64,000 nucleotides of DNA, taken from contig NZ_JAJEWK010000002.1 in assembly GCF_020687745.1 (NCBI RefSeq), positions 62,001 to 126,000 on the forward strand, in the 5' to 3' direction. Position 1 is the stretch's first letter; the number at the start of each line of letters is the position of its first letter. Both the position numbers and the translations under genes were made by a program. This document shows positions 37,228-46,125 of this stretch, piece by piece. The notes under the pieces were generated by a model that did no database searches, was not told the origin of the DNA, and saw only the letters and a program-made list of their open reading frames with translations. Origin of the DNA: Chryseobacterium sp. MFBS3-17. GTDB lineage: Bacteria; Bacteroidota; Bacteroidia; Flavobacteriales; Weeksellaceae.

Positions 37228-39909
37228 CTATGCGTTACCGATTCTGTGTTTCTGGCCCGTAAAGATTTTCAGAATTTCATTGGCTGCCAGTGGAATCAGA
37301 CCCAGTCCCAATACCATCAGCCAGTCATTAAGGTTCAGATACTGCAACTTGAAGGCTTCTTTCATGAACGGAATATACAGTACCATCAATTGAATAACTA
37401 ATCCGAAGATCACTGCGCCTACCAGATATTTATTGCTGAAAACACCAACTTTGAAAATGGACTTATACTCGCTTCTCAGCGCAAATGAATAAAACAACTG
37501 ACAGGTTATAATGGTGAGAAACGCCAGCGTTCGGGCATATTCATGGACTTCCTCAGGTATGTCAGCAGCGAAAGCGGAAAAACCCCGGAGATGATAGCCC
37601 AAAAGGAAAGCAACCATTGTAAGTGCAGAAATTAAAAATCCGGCCAGGATGATGCGGCGTCCGGCACCGTGCGAGAAAAAATTCTCATTGAGTGTTCGGG
37701 GTTTTTCTTTCATAATGTCTTTATCCCCGGGATCCATACCCAGTGCCACCGCCGGCAGCGTATCGGTTACCAGATTGATCCAGAGCAGCTGGGTAGCACT
37801 CAGCGGTACCGGTAAGCCCCCCAGAATCGCCGCGAGCATGACCAGTACTTCGCCCACGTTGCAGGCAAGCAGAAAAACCACTGCTTTTTTAATGTTATTA
37901 TAGATATTGCGTCCCTGTTCTACCGCTGTAATGATGGTGGAAAAATTATCATCGGCCAGAATCATATCCGATGCATTTTTTGCGGCATCGGTTCCCGTAA
38001 TTCCCATGGCAACACCTATATCGGCGGCATTGAGTGATGGTGCATCGTTCACGCCGTCACCCGTCATGGAGACTATATTGCCCCGTGATTTCAGGGCTTT
38101 GATGATTTTTACTTTATGCTCCGGTGAAACCCTGGCAAAAACCCTGTATCCGGATATGGATTTCTCCAGTTCGGTACGGGACATCCGGGAGAGGTTGCCG
38201 CCCGTGGTGGCCTGGGATATATCCGTGGCAATGCCCAGATCACGGGCTATGGCAAAGGCGGTATTTTTGTGATCTCCTGTAATCATCACGGTGGTGATGC
38301 CGGCTTGCTGCGCCAGCGCAATGGATTCCTTTACCTCATCCCTCGGCGGATCCATCATTCCCGTAATGCCGATAATCACCAGATCTTTTTCAAAATCTGC
38401 ATGTGCAATGCTGCTGTCCACTTCTTTGTAAGCCACCGCAAGGGTACGCAGAGCTTTATCCGACATGGATTCGGCAGCTTTTCGGAGTTGTGAAATATGG
38501 TCATCCGTCACCGGTTGTTTTTGTCCATTGAGTATAATTCCGGAAGCGTGCTTCATGATGCTGCCCAGTGCTCCTTTCACGTAAATCAGATGCTTGCCCT
38601 CCTTTTCATGTAGGGTAGACATCATTTTTCGGTCAGAATCGAATGCTAATTCGTCTTTTCGGGGCTGAGCGGCATGCAATTCGTTCCGGTCTATTCCCAA
38701 ATCATCTGCCAGTTGCAGCAATGCGATTTCTGTGGGATCGCCGGTACTCTCGCCATCCTCCAGCGTAGCATCACTAGCCAGAACCATGGCTTCTGCCAAT
38801 AATATTCCCTCATCAGAAATTGCCTGGTCCAAACTTTTAACACCGTCTGTAAAAGTGAATATTTCGTTGACCGTCATTTTATTTTGTGTCAGGGTACCTG
38901 TTTTGTCGGAACAAACAATATTGACCGAGCCCAGGGTTTCCACCGCCGGCAGTTTTTTGATGATGGCTTTCTTTTTGGCCATCCGGGTAACTCCTATAGA
39001 CAGTACCACGGCTACGATGGCTGCCAGACCTTCCGGAATGGCTGCTACGGCTAGCGATACGGAAGTCAGGAACATTTCAGCGAGATTGCGTCCCTGAAAG
39101 TAAGAGAGCACAAATATCACCACGCAGATGACTATTGCCCCTATACCCAGCATCTTACCAAGCCTGTCCAAGCGCAGTTCCAACGGTGTACGGGTTTCCT
39201 GATCCTGCGAAAGCAGATGGGCAATATGACCCACTTCGGTGTTTTTTCCCGTACCGGTTACCACGCCTGTGCCGCGTCCATACGTGATGAGTGTGCCCAT
39301 AAATGCCAGATTTTTGCGGTCGCCCAGTGCAATATATTCTTCGGAAAAAATATATTCGGCATCTTTCTCTACGGCTACAGATTCACCGGTAAGTGCAGAT
39401 TCATCTATTTTCAGATTGGCACTTTCTATCAGTCTTAAGTCAGCAGGGATATAGCGGCCGGCATCCAGCAGTACAATATCTCCGGGAACCAGGTCTTCGG
39501 AGTTTAACTCCCGGGTGTGTCCGTCCCGCCGCACAACGGCCTTTGGAGCTGCCATGTCCCGGAGGGCATCTATGGCATTACCGGCCTTTACTTCCTGAAT
39601 GACGCCTAATGCGGCATTAATGAAAATTACGGTACTGATGATAATTCCGTCTGTGTATTCGCCCATGAGCATCGTGATGATGACGGCGCCCATCAGCACA
39701 TAGATAAGGGCATTGTTCAGTTGGGCAAGAAAAATCCTGAAAATGGATTTCCGTTTCTGCTCCTGCAGTTTGTTGGGGCCATATTCCGAAATCCTGGCTG
39801 CAACTTCATTTTCTTTTAAGCCTGTTTCGGGGTTTACTTCCTTTTCTTTAAGGATCTGATCTGCCGTTTGCGCGTAGTACAATGGTCCTTGAGTCTTCGG
39901 TTCATTCAT
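37228..39909 (-). CDS. P-type Ca2+-transporting ATPase (type IIA)
   Basis: An 893-residue inner-membrane pump. The phosphorylation motif DKTGT holds Asp335, TGES (about 174-177) is the actuator loop, and MTGDGVNDAPSL is the hinge. The Ca2+-binding residues of SERCA pumps are kept: IPEGL in M4 (Glu293), NVGEVLVML in M5 and NLVTDTLPAVALG in M6. This supports calcium export over other cations. About ten membrane segments are visible. It starts with a cation-ATPase N domain. It is transcribed alone on the minus strand, and no metal-responsive regulator lies next to it. Confidence 0.92.
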   Translation of the reverse strand: MNEPKTQGPLYYAQTADQILKEKEVNPETGLKENEVAARISEYGPNKLQEQKRKSIFRIFLAQLNNALIYVLMGAVIITMLMGEYTDGIIISTVIFINAALGVIQEVKAGNAIDALRDMAAPKAVVRRDGHTRELNSEDLVPGDIVLLDAGRYIPADLRLIESANLKIDESALTGESVAVEKDAEYIFSEEYIALGDRKNLAFMGTLITYGRGTGVVTGTGKNTEVGHIAHLLSQDQETRTPLELRLDRLGKMLGIGAIVICVVIFVLSYFQGRNLAEMFLTSVSLAVAAIPEGLAAIVAVVLSIGVTRMAKKKAIIKKLPAVETLGSVNIVCSDKTGTLTQNKMTVNEIFTFTDGVKSLDQAISDEGILLAEAMVLASDATLEDGESTGDPTEIALLQLADDLGIDRNELHAAQPRKDELAFDSDRKMMSTLHEKEGKHLIYVKGALGSIMKHASGIILNGQKQPVTDDHISQLRKAAESMSDKALRTLAVAYKEVDSSIAHADFEKDLVIIGITGMMDPPRDEVKESIALAQQAGITTVMITGDHKNTAFAIARDLGIATDISQATTGGNLSRMSRTELEKSISGYRVFARVSPEHKVKIIKALKSRGNIVSMTGDGVNDAPSLNAADIGVAMGITGTDAAKNASDMILADDNFSTIITAVEQGRNIYNNIKKAVVFLLACNVGEVLVMLAAILGGLPVPLSATQLLWINLVTDTLPAVALGMDPGDKDIMKEKPRTLNENFFSHGAGRRIILAGFLISALTMVAFLLGYHLRGFSAFAADIPEEVHEYARTLAFLTIITCQLFYSFALRSEYKSIFKVGVFSNKYLVGAVIFGLVIQLMVLYIPFMKEAFKLQYLNLNDWLMVLGLGLIPLAANEILKIFTGQKHRIGNA

Positions 39910-40069
39910 AGACTGAGCTTGTCGGGTTCAATCTATAAAGTTAGGAATTAAAGAATTGCCAATGGAAATTTTGATATTAAATTTTTGTGATACCATGTTG
40001 GATACCGGCCATCAGGTCATCAATTTATTATTTGATGCCGGATGGATGAAAAGGGAAAATCAGGGATTT

Positions 40070-40546
40070 TTAATATACCGGGCAATCCTGAACGTTCAGG
40101 CCGGGCAGGGTGATGACTTCATGATCTGCATGTATCGTAAACTCTGCAAATTTTCCATAGATGCAGTCGCCGGATGATTCGCTGAATTCGCCGTTGCGGG
40201 CTTTGATTTCCACTCCGCTGCCTGAGAGCGTATAATGATTGTCTGTGAAATCCATGCGCGTGAGCAGATACTCTTTGTCGCCTACGGTAATTTTTCCCTG
40301 CTGGGTATGGTAATCAAAATAAAACAATGCCTGGTCGCGGATCTTAAAAACTGCACGGCCCTGCTCCGGAGCAATGTCCTGTACTGTGATGCCGGAAATT
40401 GCCGCGGAATCAGAAGCAGCAGCTTGCATGCTGTCTTCCGTCACCATCAGACTGTCTGTGGTGGCGGTGTCAGAAATTTCAGTTTTTTCTTTGGTACAGG
40501 AAAATAAAATTGCAAAAAGTGCCAAAAGCACCACATAATTTTTCAT
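40070..40546 (-). CDS. Small lipoprotein, function unknown
   Basis: A 158-residue lipoprotein with lipobox LFSC (Cys17). A low-complexity Thr/Ser/Ala/Asp linker with DSLMVTEDSM and SDSAAIS follows (about 25-50), and then a beta-rich domain of about 100 residues with two cysteines (CIYGKFAEF, NVQDCPVY) that may form a disulfide. I do not recognise the family. It lies 66 bases after aroQ on the same strand and may be read from the same transcript. The DSAA-type linker resembles that of the small lipoproteins near 61.1-61.8 kb. Confidence 0.7.
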   Translation of the reverse strand: MKNYVVLLALFAILFSCTKEKTEISDTATTDSLMVTEDSMQAAASDSAAISGITVQDIAPEQGRAVFKIRDQALFYFDYHTQQGKITVGDKEYLLTRMDFTDNHYTLSGSGVEIKARNGEFSESSGDCIYGKFAEFTIHADHEVITLPGLNVQDCPVY

Positions 40547-40612
40547 AATATAATGTTTAGACCGATGGGTTCAAGGTACCTCATCAGCAATAATTATTCC
40601 GCAGTGATTCTG

Positions 40613-41017
40613 CTAGAAACTCATGAGAGCCAGCGCATAACCTTTCAGTCCGAAACCGCTCAGCACTCCGTCAGTAAACGGTGCGGTAACAGACTTCTGC
40701 CGGAACAGTTCTCTCTGGTAAATATGGGAAATGTGTACTTCTATTTTGGGTGTCCTGATGTTTTTCAGACAATCTGCAATGGCATATGAATAATGGGTGT
40801 ACGCACCGGGATTGATGACCAGTGCCTCATAATCATTCTGCTGAAGCCGGTCAATGATGTCCCCTTCACTGTTGTACTGCGCATACAGGATTTCATGCTG
40901 CGGAAAAGTTTGTTGCAAGTCTTTCAGACAGTCCTCCATAGAGATGTGTCCGTATATCTCGGGTTCACGGGTTCCCAGCAGGTTCAGATTGGGACCGTTC
41001 AGAATCAGAATTTTCAT
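40613..41017 (-). CDS. aroQ: 3-dehydroquinate dehydratase, type II
   Basis: A 134-residue enzyme of the shikimate pathway that dehydrates 3-dehydroquinate to 3-dehydroshikimate. The diagnostic start LNGPNLNLLGTREPEIYG includes the catalytic tyrosine and the arginine of the flexible lid. INPGAYTHYSYAIADCL and EVHISHIYQRE (with the catalytic histidine) follow. Length is slightly short of the usual 140-150. A near-consensus promoter is seen upstream, divergent from tamB. Confidence 0.95.
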   Translation of the reverse strand: MKILILNGPNLNLLGTREPEIYGHISMEDCLKDLQQTFPQHEILYAQYNSEGDIIDRLQQNDYEALVINPGAYTHYSYAIADCLKNIRTPKIEVHISHIYQRELFRQKSVTAPFTDGVLSGFGLKGYALALMSF

Positions 41018-41100
41018 TGAATCACTGTTTAATAGCTGTAAAAGTAACGATTCTGTAAGTTATAAAACAAATCATATAATGGCGTCGGAGGTTGATTTGA

Positions 41101-41108
41101 TAATTTTG
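41101..41108 (+). promoter_or_regulatory. Promoter -7 element for tamB-tamL
   Basis: TAATTTTG matches TAnnTTTG and lies 19 bases before the GTG start at 41128. It supports the GTG as start, since an ATG is not available nearby. Confidence 0.5.
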
Positions 41109-41127
41109 TAAGGTAATCAGATTACCT

Positions 41128-44100
41128 GTGAAATTCCCTGCAAAAAAAATATTTAAATGGACCGGCATTGTCATCGGCAGCCTTTTGCTGCTGATTGTTT
41201 TACTGATTTTAAGTCTCAGGCTTCCTGCAGTGCAAAATTACGTGAAAGGACACCTGGTAACGTATCTGGAAAGTAAAATCAAAACTGAAGTCGCTCTCGA
41301 AAAAGTGTATGTGGGTTTTCCGAATAGTCTGATTATGGAAAACCTTTACCTGAAAGGTCAGCACACAGATACGCTACTGTATGTACGCAATTTTGATGTT
41401 GGCCTGAATATTCCTCAACTCCTGCGCAATAAAGCAGATCTCACTTCCATAGACCTGAACGGCGTCCGGGCAAAGGTAGTCCGAAACCGGGACGGCGGGT
41501 TTAATTTTGATTATATCATTGATGCATTTGCCACCGATGAGCAGGAAGAGAGCCCTTCCAAACCATTCATCATTTCCCTGGATAAAATAAAACTGCAGGA
41601 TATCGGTGTTTCTTTCACCGACCTGCAGGCGCACAATGATCTCCGTTTTTATTTTAAATCATTTGATACCCGGGTCAAAACTTTTGACCTCGAACAGAAT
41701 CAATATGCACTGAACCAAATCAATATGGATGGTCTGAATCTTCGTCTGAAGCAGAATTTACTGGAGGAAGTGGCAGCGGAAGTAGAGGAGACGGTGGATT
41801 CCCTGAATCAGAAAAAACCCATGCAACTGACGCTGCAAGGTATTAAATTTACCAATTTCAATGTGGACTACGGAGATGAAAATACCATGACTTTTGCAGC
41901 TATACAATTCCGGGAACTCAGCAGCAAAATCAAGGCGCTGGATTTGGAAAAAAATCGTTTTGAAATAGACCGGATTTTGCTGAAAGGTGCTGATATTAAT
42001 GCCCGGTTGCATCTGGCTCCGGACAATGAACAACCGGAATCTCCAGGAGCTGCATCTGCCGAAAATCCCCTTGCATTAATCCTGAATCGTGCACAACTGC
42101 AGGATGTACAGGTGAAATACAGCAATACTGCGACAGCCCGTGCCGGAAACGGCGTGGATTTTAATCATCTTGATTTCCGGAAACTTGATGTAGATCTGTC
42201 AGACTTCAGAATGGAAAACGGAACGTTTGCAGGCAAGGTAAAAAGTGCAGTCATCAACGAGCGCAGCGGACTGGACATCCGGAAATTCAGTACGGACTTT
42301 CAGTATGGAGAAAAACAGGCATTTCTGAAAGATCTTTATCTGGAAACTTCACGTACGGTGCTTCGGGATGAGGTGGTCCTGAATTATAACTCGCCTGAGC
42401 AACTCACGGCTAATCCCGGTTCGGTGCAAGTCAGTGCCAACATCCGCCGGTCAAAAATTGGTTTTGCAGATATCCTCACCTTTGTTCCTTCTCTCCGGAA
42501 TACTGCACCCTTTAACCAATACCCAAATGCTGTTCTGAATGCAGATTTACGGGCCAGAGGAACTTTAAACAACATGCTGATTCAGAATCTGGAATTGTCT
42601 GGTCTGGATAAAGCTAGAATCAACCTCGCCGGTACACTGAAAAATGCCATGCAGCCGGAACGTTTGTATTATGACGTCAACATCCGTGAATTTTCTTCTG
42701 AAGCGCGCACGGTGAACAACCTGCTGCCACCGGGAACCATTCCTCCTGATATTCAGCTGCCTTCCTTTTTTACGCTGAAAGGAACCGCAAAAGGCACCAC
42801 GCAAGATGTGAATACACGGCTGACTCTTACCTCCACGTTTGGGAATGCGGCGATTAATGCCCTGGTCAATATGCAGCAGAAGAATGCAGAAACATTCGAC
42901 GTGAAAGCGAACCTGCAACACCTGCAACTTGGAAAAATAATCAGAAATAATGAATTAGGTGCCATCACGGGACAGATTGTTGCAAAAGGCCGTAGTTTTG
43001 ACCCCGAAATAATGACGGCTGCCGTGGCAGGAAATATTCAGTCACTCACATTCCGAAATTATACCTACCGGAATATGGATTTGCAGGGAAAAATCAACCG
43101 GGGTGCCTACGAAATTTTGCTGAATTCCAAAGATCCGAATGTACAACTTACCCTGGCGGCCTCCGGGGTGTATGATGAGCATAATCCTGCGGTGAAGGTC
43201 AATGGTGATATTACAAAACTGGATGTACATACGCTCGGTTTTTATGAGGACCCGATGATTCTGGCCGGAAAAATAGACGGCGACTTCCGCAGTCTGGATC
43301 CTGATGCTTTGAACGGATATTTACTGCTTCAGAACTTTGCCATTTCAGATACCAAAGAAGTCTTTCCCATTCAGGAAATAAGGCTGGATGCAGTATCATC
43401 AGACAGCATCAATCAGATCAGACTGGCATCTCAGGTGGCAGACCTGGATGTAACCGGAAAATATAAACTCACCCAGATTGCCGGCGCTCTTCAGCAAACC
43501 ATTAACCGGTATTATACGATCCAGGATTCCAAAACACAGGTAAAGACCGATCCGGGACAATATCTTTCGTTTAATGCCAAAGTGAAAAACGATGACCTGA
43601 TCCGGAAATTTCTGCCCGATCTGAAATCTTTTGAGCCCATTACCGTTACCGGTAATTTCAATGCCGATACCGGCGCTCTGAATGTGGAGGGTCAGATTCC
43701 GCAGGTGACTTATGGCGCAAACAGTATTGCAGATGGAGTTTTGATGGTGAATAATGTCAATGAAACGCTGCAGTATGACCTGAGCGTGGCGGCGGTACAA
43801 AGTGAAAGTTTTGCACTGAACAAAGTAAGCGTGAGCGGAGATGTGGCAGATGATGTGGTGAATTACCGCATTACCACACAAGATGAAAAAGAGGAAATCC
43901 GGTTTCTGATCGCAGGAAATCTGCAGTCCATGGGAGATGTTACCCGGCTGTCACTGAATCCCGATGGTCTGAAACTTAATTATACCGACTGGGCAGTAGA
44001 TCCGGAAAATCAGATACAGTTCGGGAGTCGTGGCATTCTGGCCCGTGATTTTATGGTTTCTAATGGTCCCAGCCGTATTGCGGTACAGTCTGAAACTGCA

Positions 44101-46125
44101 ACTCCGGGAAGCCCTTTGAATATTACTCTGCAGGATTTTAAAATAGAAACCCTTACGGAAATTATCAAAAAAGATACGTTGCTTGCCCGCGGGAATATTA
44201 ATGGTACCGCACAATTGCGGAATCTGCAGCAGGATATGACCTTTACTTCTGATCTCGATATTTCTGATTTGTATTTCTACGAAAATCCGGTAGGTAATCT
44301 GGATGTACAGGTAAGTCAGAATACTGCCCAACTGCTTAATGCAGATATAACCCTCAGTGGTTATGATAATGATATGACTGTTCAGGGCACTTACCACACC
44401 GGAGCGGGCCGCTTCAACCTGAATCTGGATATGAACCGGCTACAGATGGCAAGCGTACAGGGTTTTACCATGGGTCAGCTGGTCAATTCCGAAGGCTATC
44501 TTTCCGGCAACCTTAGCATTACCGGGACTGCAGACGAACCACAAATCCGGGGCGGAGTCAGATTCAACCAGGCGGGTCTGGAAATAACCCAGACGGGAAG
44601 TGTCTTTAGGGATTTAAATGATGAAATCCGTTTTACAAACCGTGGTTTAAACTTTAACCGGTTTACACTTCATGATACCGAAGGTAATTCTCTGATTATT
44701 GATGGCGATGTGATGACGCAGAATTACCGGGACTTTACTTTTGGATTTTCTGTAAATGCAGACGACTTTAAAGTGGTAAACTCCGAAAAAGCCGGAGATA
44801 AAATTATGTACGGCGTTTTGGCTGTAGATGCAGGTCTTCAGGTGAGCGGAAATCTGGATCTGCCGGTGGTAGACGGAAGACTTTCTGTGACCGACCAGAC
44901 CAATTTTACGTTCGTGCTGCCACAATCTTCGCCGACCATGCAGGACCGGCAGGGAATCGTAGAATTCATTGACCAGGATCAGGTGGTACTGCAGCAGACT
45001 GTGAAGACGGATTCCATAGATGCGCAGTCCAGCATACGGGGCATGAATGTGAGCGTCAATATAGAAGTGGATCCGGACGCGAAACTTTCATTAATCATTG
45101 ATAAAGCCAACGGCGATTTTGTGGAGCTTCAGGGAGAGGCAGACCTTACCGGCGGCATAGACCCGTCGGGTAAAACAACCCTCGTAGGCGTGTATGAGGT
45201 TCATGAAGGAGCCTATGAAATGTCCGTAAGTTTACTGAAAAGAAGATTTGACATAGAGAAAGGAAGTACCATTACCTGGACCGGTGAACCTACCACCGCA
45301 AATCTGGATATTACCGCCGTTTACAAGACCGAAGCACCGCCCATAGATCTGGTAGAGCAGCAAATTGCAGGCATGTCTAATGCGGAGGTTAATGCGTACA
45401 AGCAAAGAATTCCTTTCAATACGTTACTGCAGATGAAAGGCGAACTTCTGAAGCCGGAAATTACTTTTGATATCACTACCGATGAAGAACTGACCTCGGT
45501 TTCCACTACCGTTCAGGATAATGTGAAAGCCAAACTGGAGATGCTGAGAAGAGAACCCTCCGAAATGAACAAGCAGGTATTTGCTCTGTTGTTGCTGAAC
45601 CGTTTCATTGGCGAAAATCCGTTTCAGAGTGAAGCGGGCATCTCAGCGGGAACCCTGGCCAGGCAGAGTGTGAGCAAAATTCTCTCACAACAGCTCAATA
45701 ATCTGGCTTCTGACCTCATAGAAGGAGTAGATTTGAACTTCGATCTGGAATCTACAGAAGATTACAGTATGGGCGAAAGAAATGAGCGTACAGATCTGAA
45801 TGTGGGAGTAAGCAAACGCTTGCTGAATGACCGCCTGAAAGTAAGTGTGGGCAGTAACTTCGGGTTAGAAGGCAGTGCCCGGCAGAATGAGGAGATGACC
45901 AATATCGCCGGAGATGTGGCCATTGATTACAGTCTCTCCAGAGACGGCAGATACATGCTGAGGGCATATCGCAAGAATGAATATCAGGTAGCCCTGCAAG
46001 GTCAGATTGTAGAAACCGGAGTCGGATTCATCATCACGCTGGATTATAACAAGTTCCGTGAGATATTTGAGCGGTCCGGGCGGAACAAGAACAGAAAAAA
46101 CAATAATCAAGCAGAAAGTAGATAA
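41128..46125 (+). CDS. tamB: Translocation and assembly module protein TamB
   Basis: A 1665-residue AsmA-like, beta-helical envelope protein. An N-terminal membrane anchor (residues about 10-32) is followed by a long repetitive beta region and the C-terminal DUF490/TamB domain, with GVYEVHEGAYEMSV, FNTLLQMKGELLKPEITFDI and LDYNKFREIF. It would span the periplasm and, with the Omp85 partner, help move or insert outer-membrane proteins or lipids. It starts at GTG. The stop overlaps the ATG of the lipoprotein Omp85 gene (TAATG), so the two are co-translated. The start of transcription is supported by the -7 element 19 bases upstream. Confidence 0.92.
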   Translation: MKFPAKKIFKWTGIVIGSLLLLIVLLILSLRLPAVQNYVKGHLVTYLESKIKTEVALEKVYVGFPNSLIMENLYLKGQHTDTLLYVRNFDVGLNIPQLLRNKADLTSIDLNGVRAKVVRNRDGGFNFDYIIDAFATDEQEESPSKPFIISLDKIKLQDIGVSFTDLQAHNDLRFYFKSFDTRVKTFDLEQNQYALNQINMDGLNLRLKQNLLEEVAAEVEETVDSLNQKKPMQLTLQGIKFTNFNVDYGDENTMTFAAIQFRELSSKIKALDLEKNRFEIDRILLKGADINARLHLAPDNEQPESPGAASAENPLALILNRAQLQDVQVKYSNTATARAGNGVDFNHLDFRKLDVDLSDFRMENGTFAGKVKSAVINERSGLDIRKFSTDFQYGEKQAFLKDLYLETSRTVLRDEVVLNYNSPEQLTANPGSVQVSANIRRSKIGFADILTFVPSLRNTAPFNQYPNAVLNADLRARGTLNNMLIQNLELSGLDKARINLAGTLKNAMQPERLYYDVNIREFSSEARTVNNLLPPGTIPPDIQLPSFFTLKGTAKGTTQDVNTRLTLTSTFGNAAINALVNMQQKNAETFDVKANLQHLQLGKIIRNNELGAITGQIVAKGRSFDPEIMTAAVAGNIQSLTFRNYTYRNMDLQGKINRGAYEILLNSKDPNVQLTLAASGVYDEHNPAVKVNGDITKLDVHTLGFYEDPMILAGKIDGDFRSLDPDALNGYLLLQNFAISDTKEVFPIQEIRLDAVSSDSINQIRLASQVADLDVTGKYKLTQIAGALQQTINRYYTIQDSKTQVKTDPGQYLSFNAKVKNDDLIRKFLPDLKSFEPITVTGNFNADTGALNVEGQIPQVTYGANSIADGVLMVNNVNETLQYDLSVAAVQSESFALNKVSVSGDVADDVVNYRITTQDEKEEIRFLIAGNLQSMGDVTRLSLNPDGLKLNYTDWAVDPENQIQFGSRGILARDFMVSNGPSRIAVQSETATPGSPLNITLQDFKIETLTEIIKKDTLLARGNINGTAQLRNLQQDMTFTSDLDISDLYFYENPVGNLDVQVSQNTAQLLNADITLSGYDNDMTVQGTYHTGAGRFNLNLDMNRLQMASVQGFTMGQLVNSEGYLSGNLSITGTADEPQIRGGVRFNQAGLEITQTGSVFRDLNDEIRFTNRGLNFNRFTLHDTEGNSLIIDGDVMTQNYRDFTFGFSVNADDFKVVNSEKAGDKIMYGVLAVDAGLQVSGNLDLPVVDGRLSVTDQTNFTFVLPQSSPTMQDRQGIVEFIDQDQVVLQQTVKTDSIDAQSSIRGMNVSVNIEVDPDAKLSLIIDKANGDFVELQGEADLTGGIDPSGKTTLVGVYEVHEGAYEMSVSLLKRRFDIEKGSTITWTGEPTTANLDITAVYKTEAPPIDLVEQQIAGMSNAEVNAYKQRIPFNTLLQMKGELLKPEITFDITTDEELTSVSTTVQDNVKAKLEMLRREPSEMNKQVFALLLLNRFIGENPFQSEAGISAGTLARQSVSKILSQQLNNLASDLIEGVDLNFDLESTEDYSMGERNERTDLNVGVSKRLLNDRLKVSVGSNFGLEGSARQNEEMTNIAGDVAIDYSLSRDGRYMLRAYRKNEYQVALQGQIVETGVGFIITLDYNKFREIFERSGRNKNRKNNNQAESR

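Noticed and set aside
39956-40177. Plus-strand frame between the Ca2+ ATPase and a lipoprotein gene
   Set aside because: It overlaps the end of the lipoprotein gene and lacks a promoter or motif. I see nothing supported in the 160-base gap 39910-40069.
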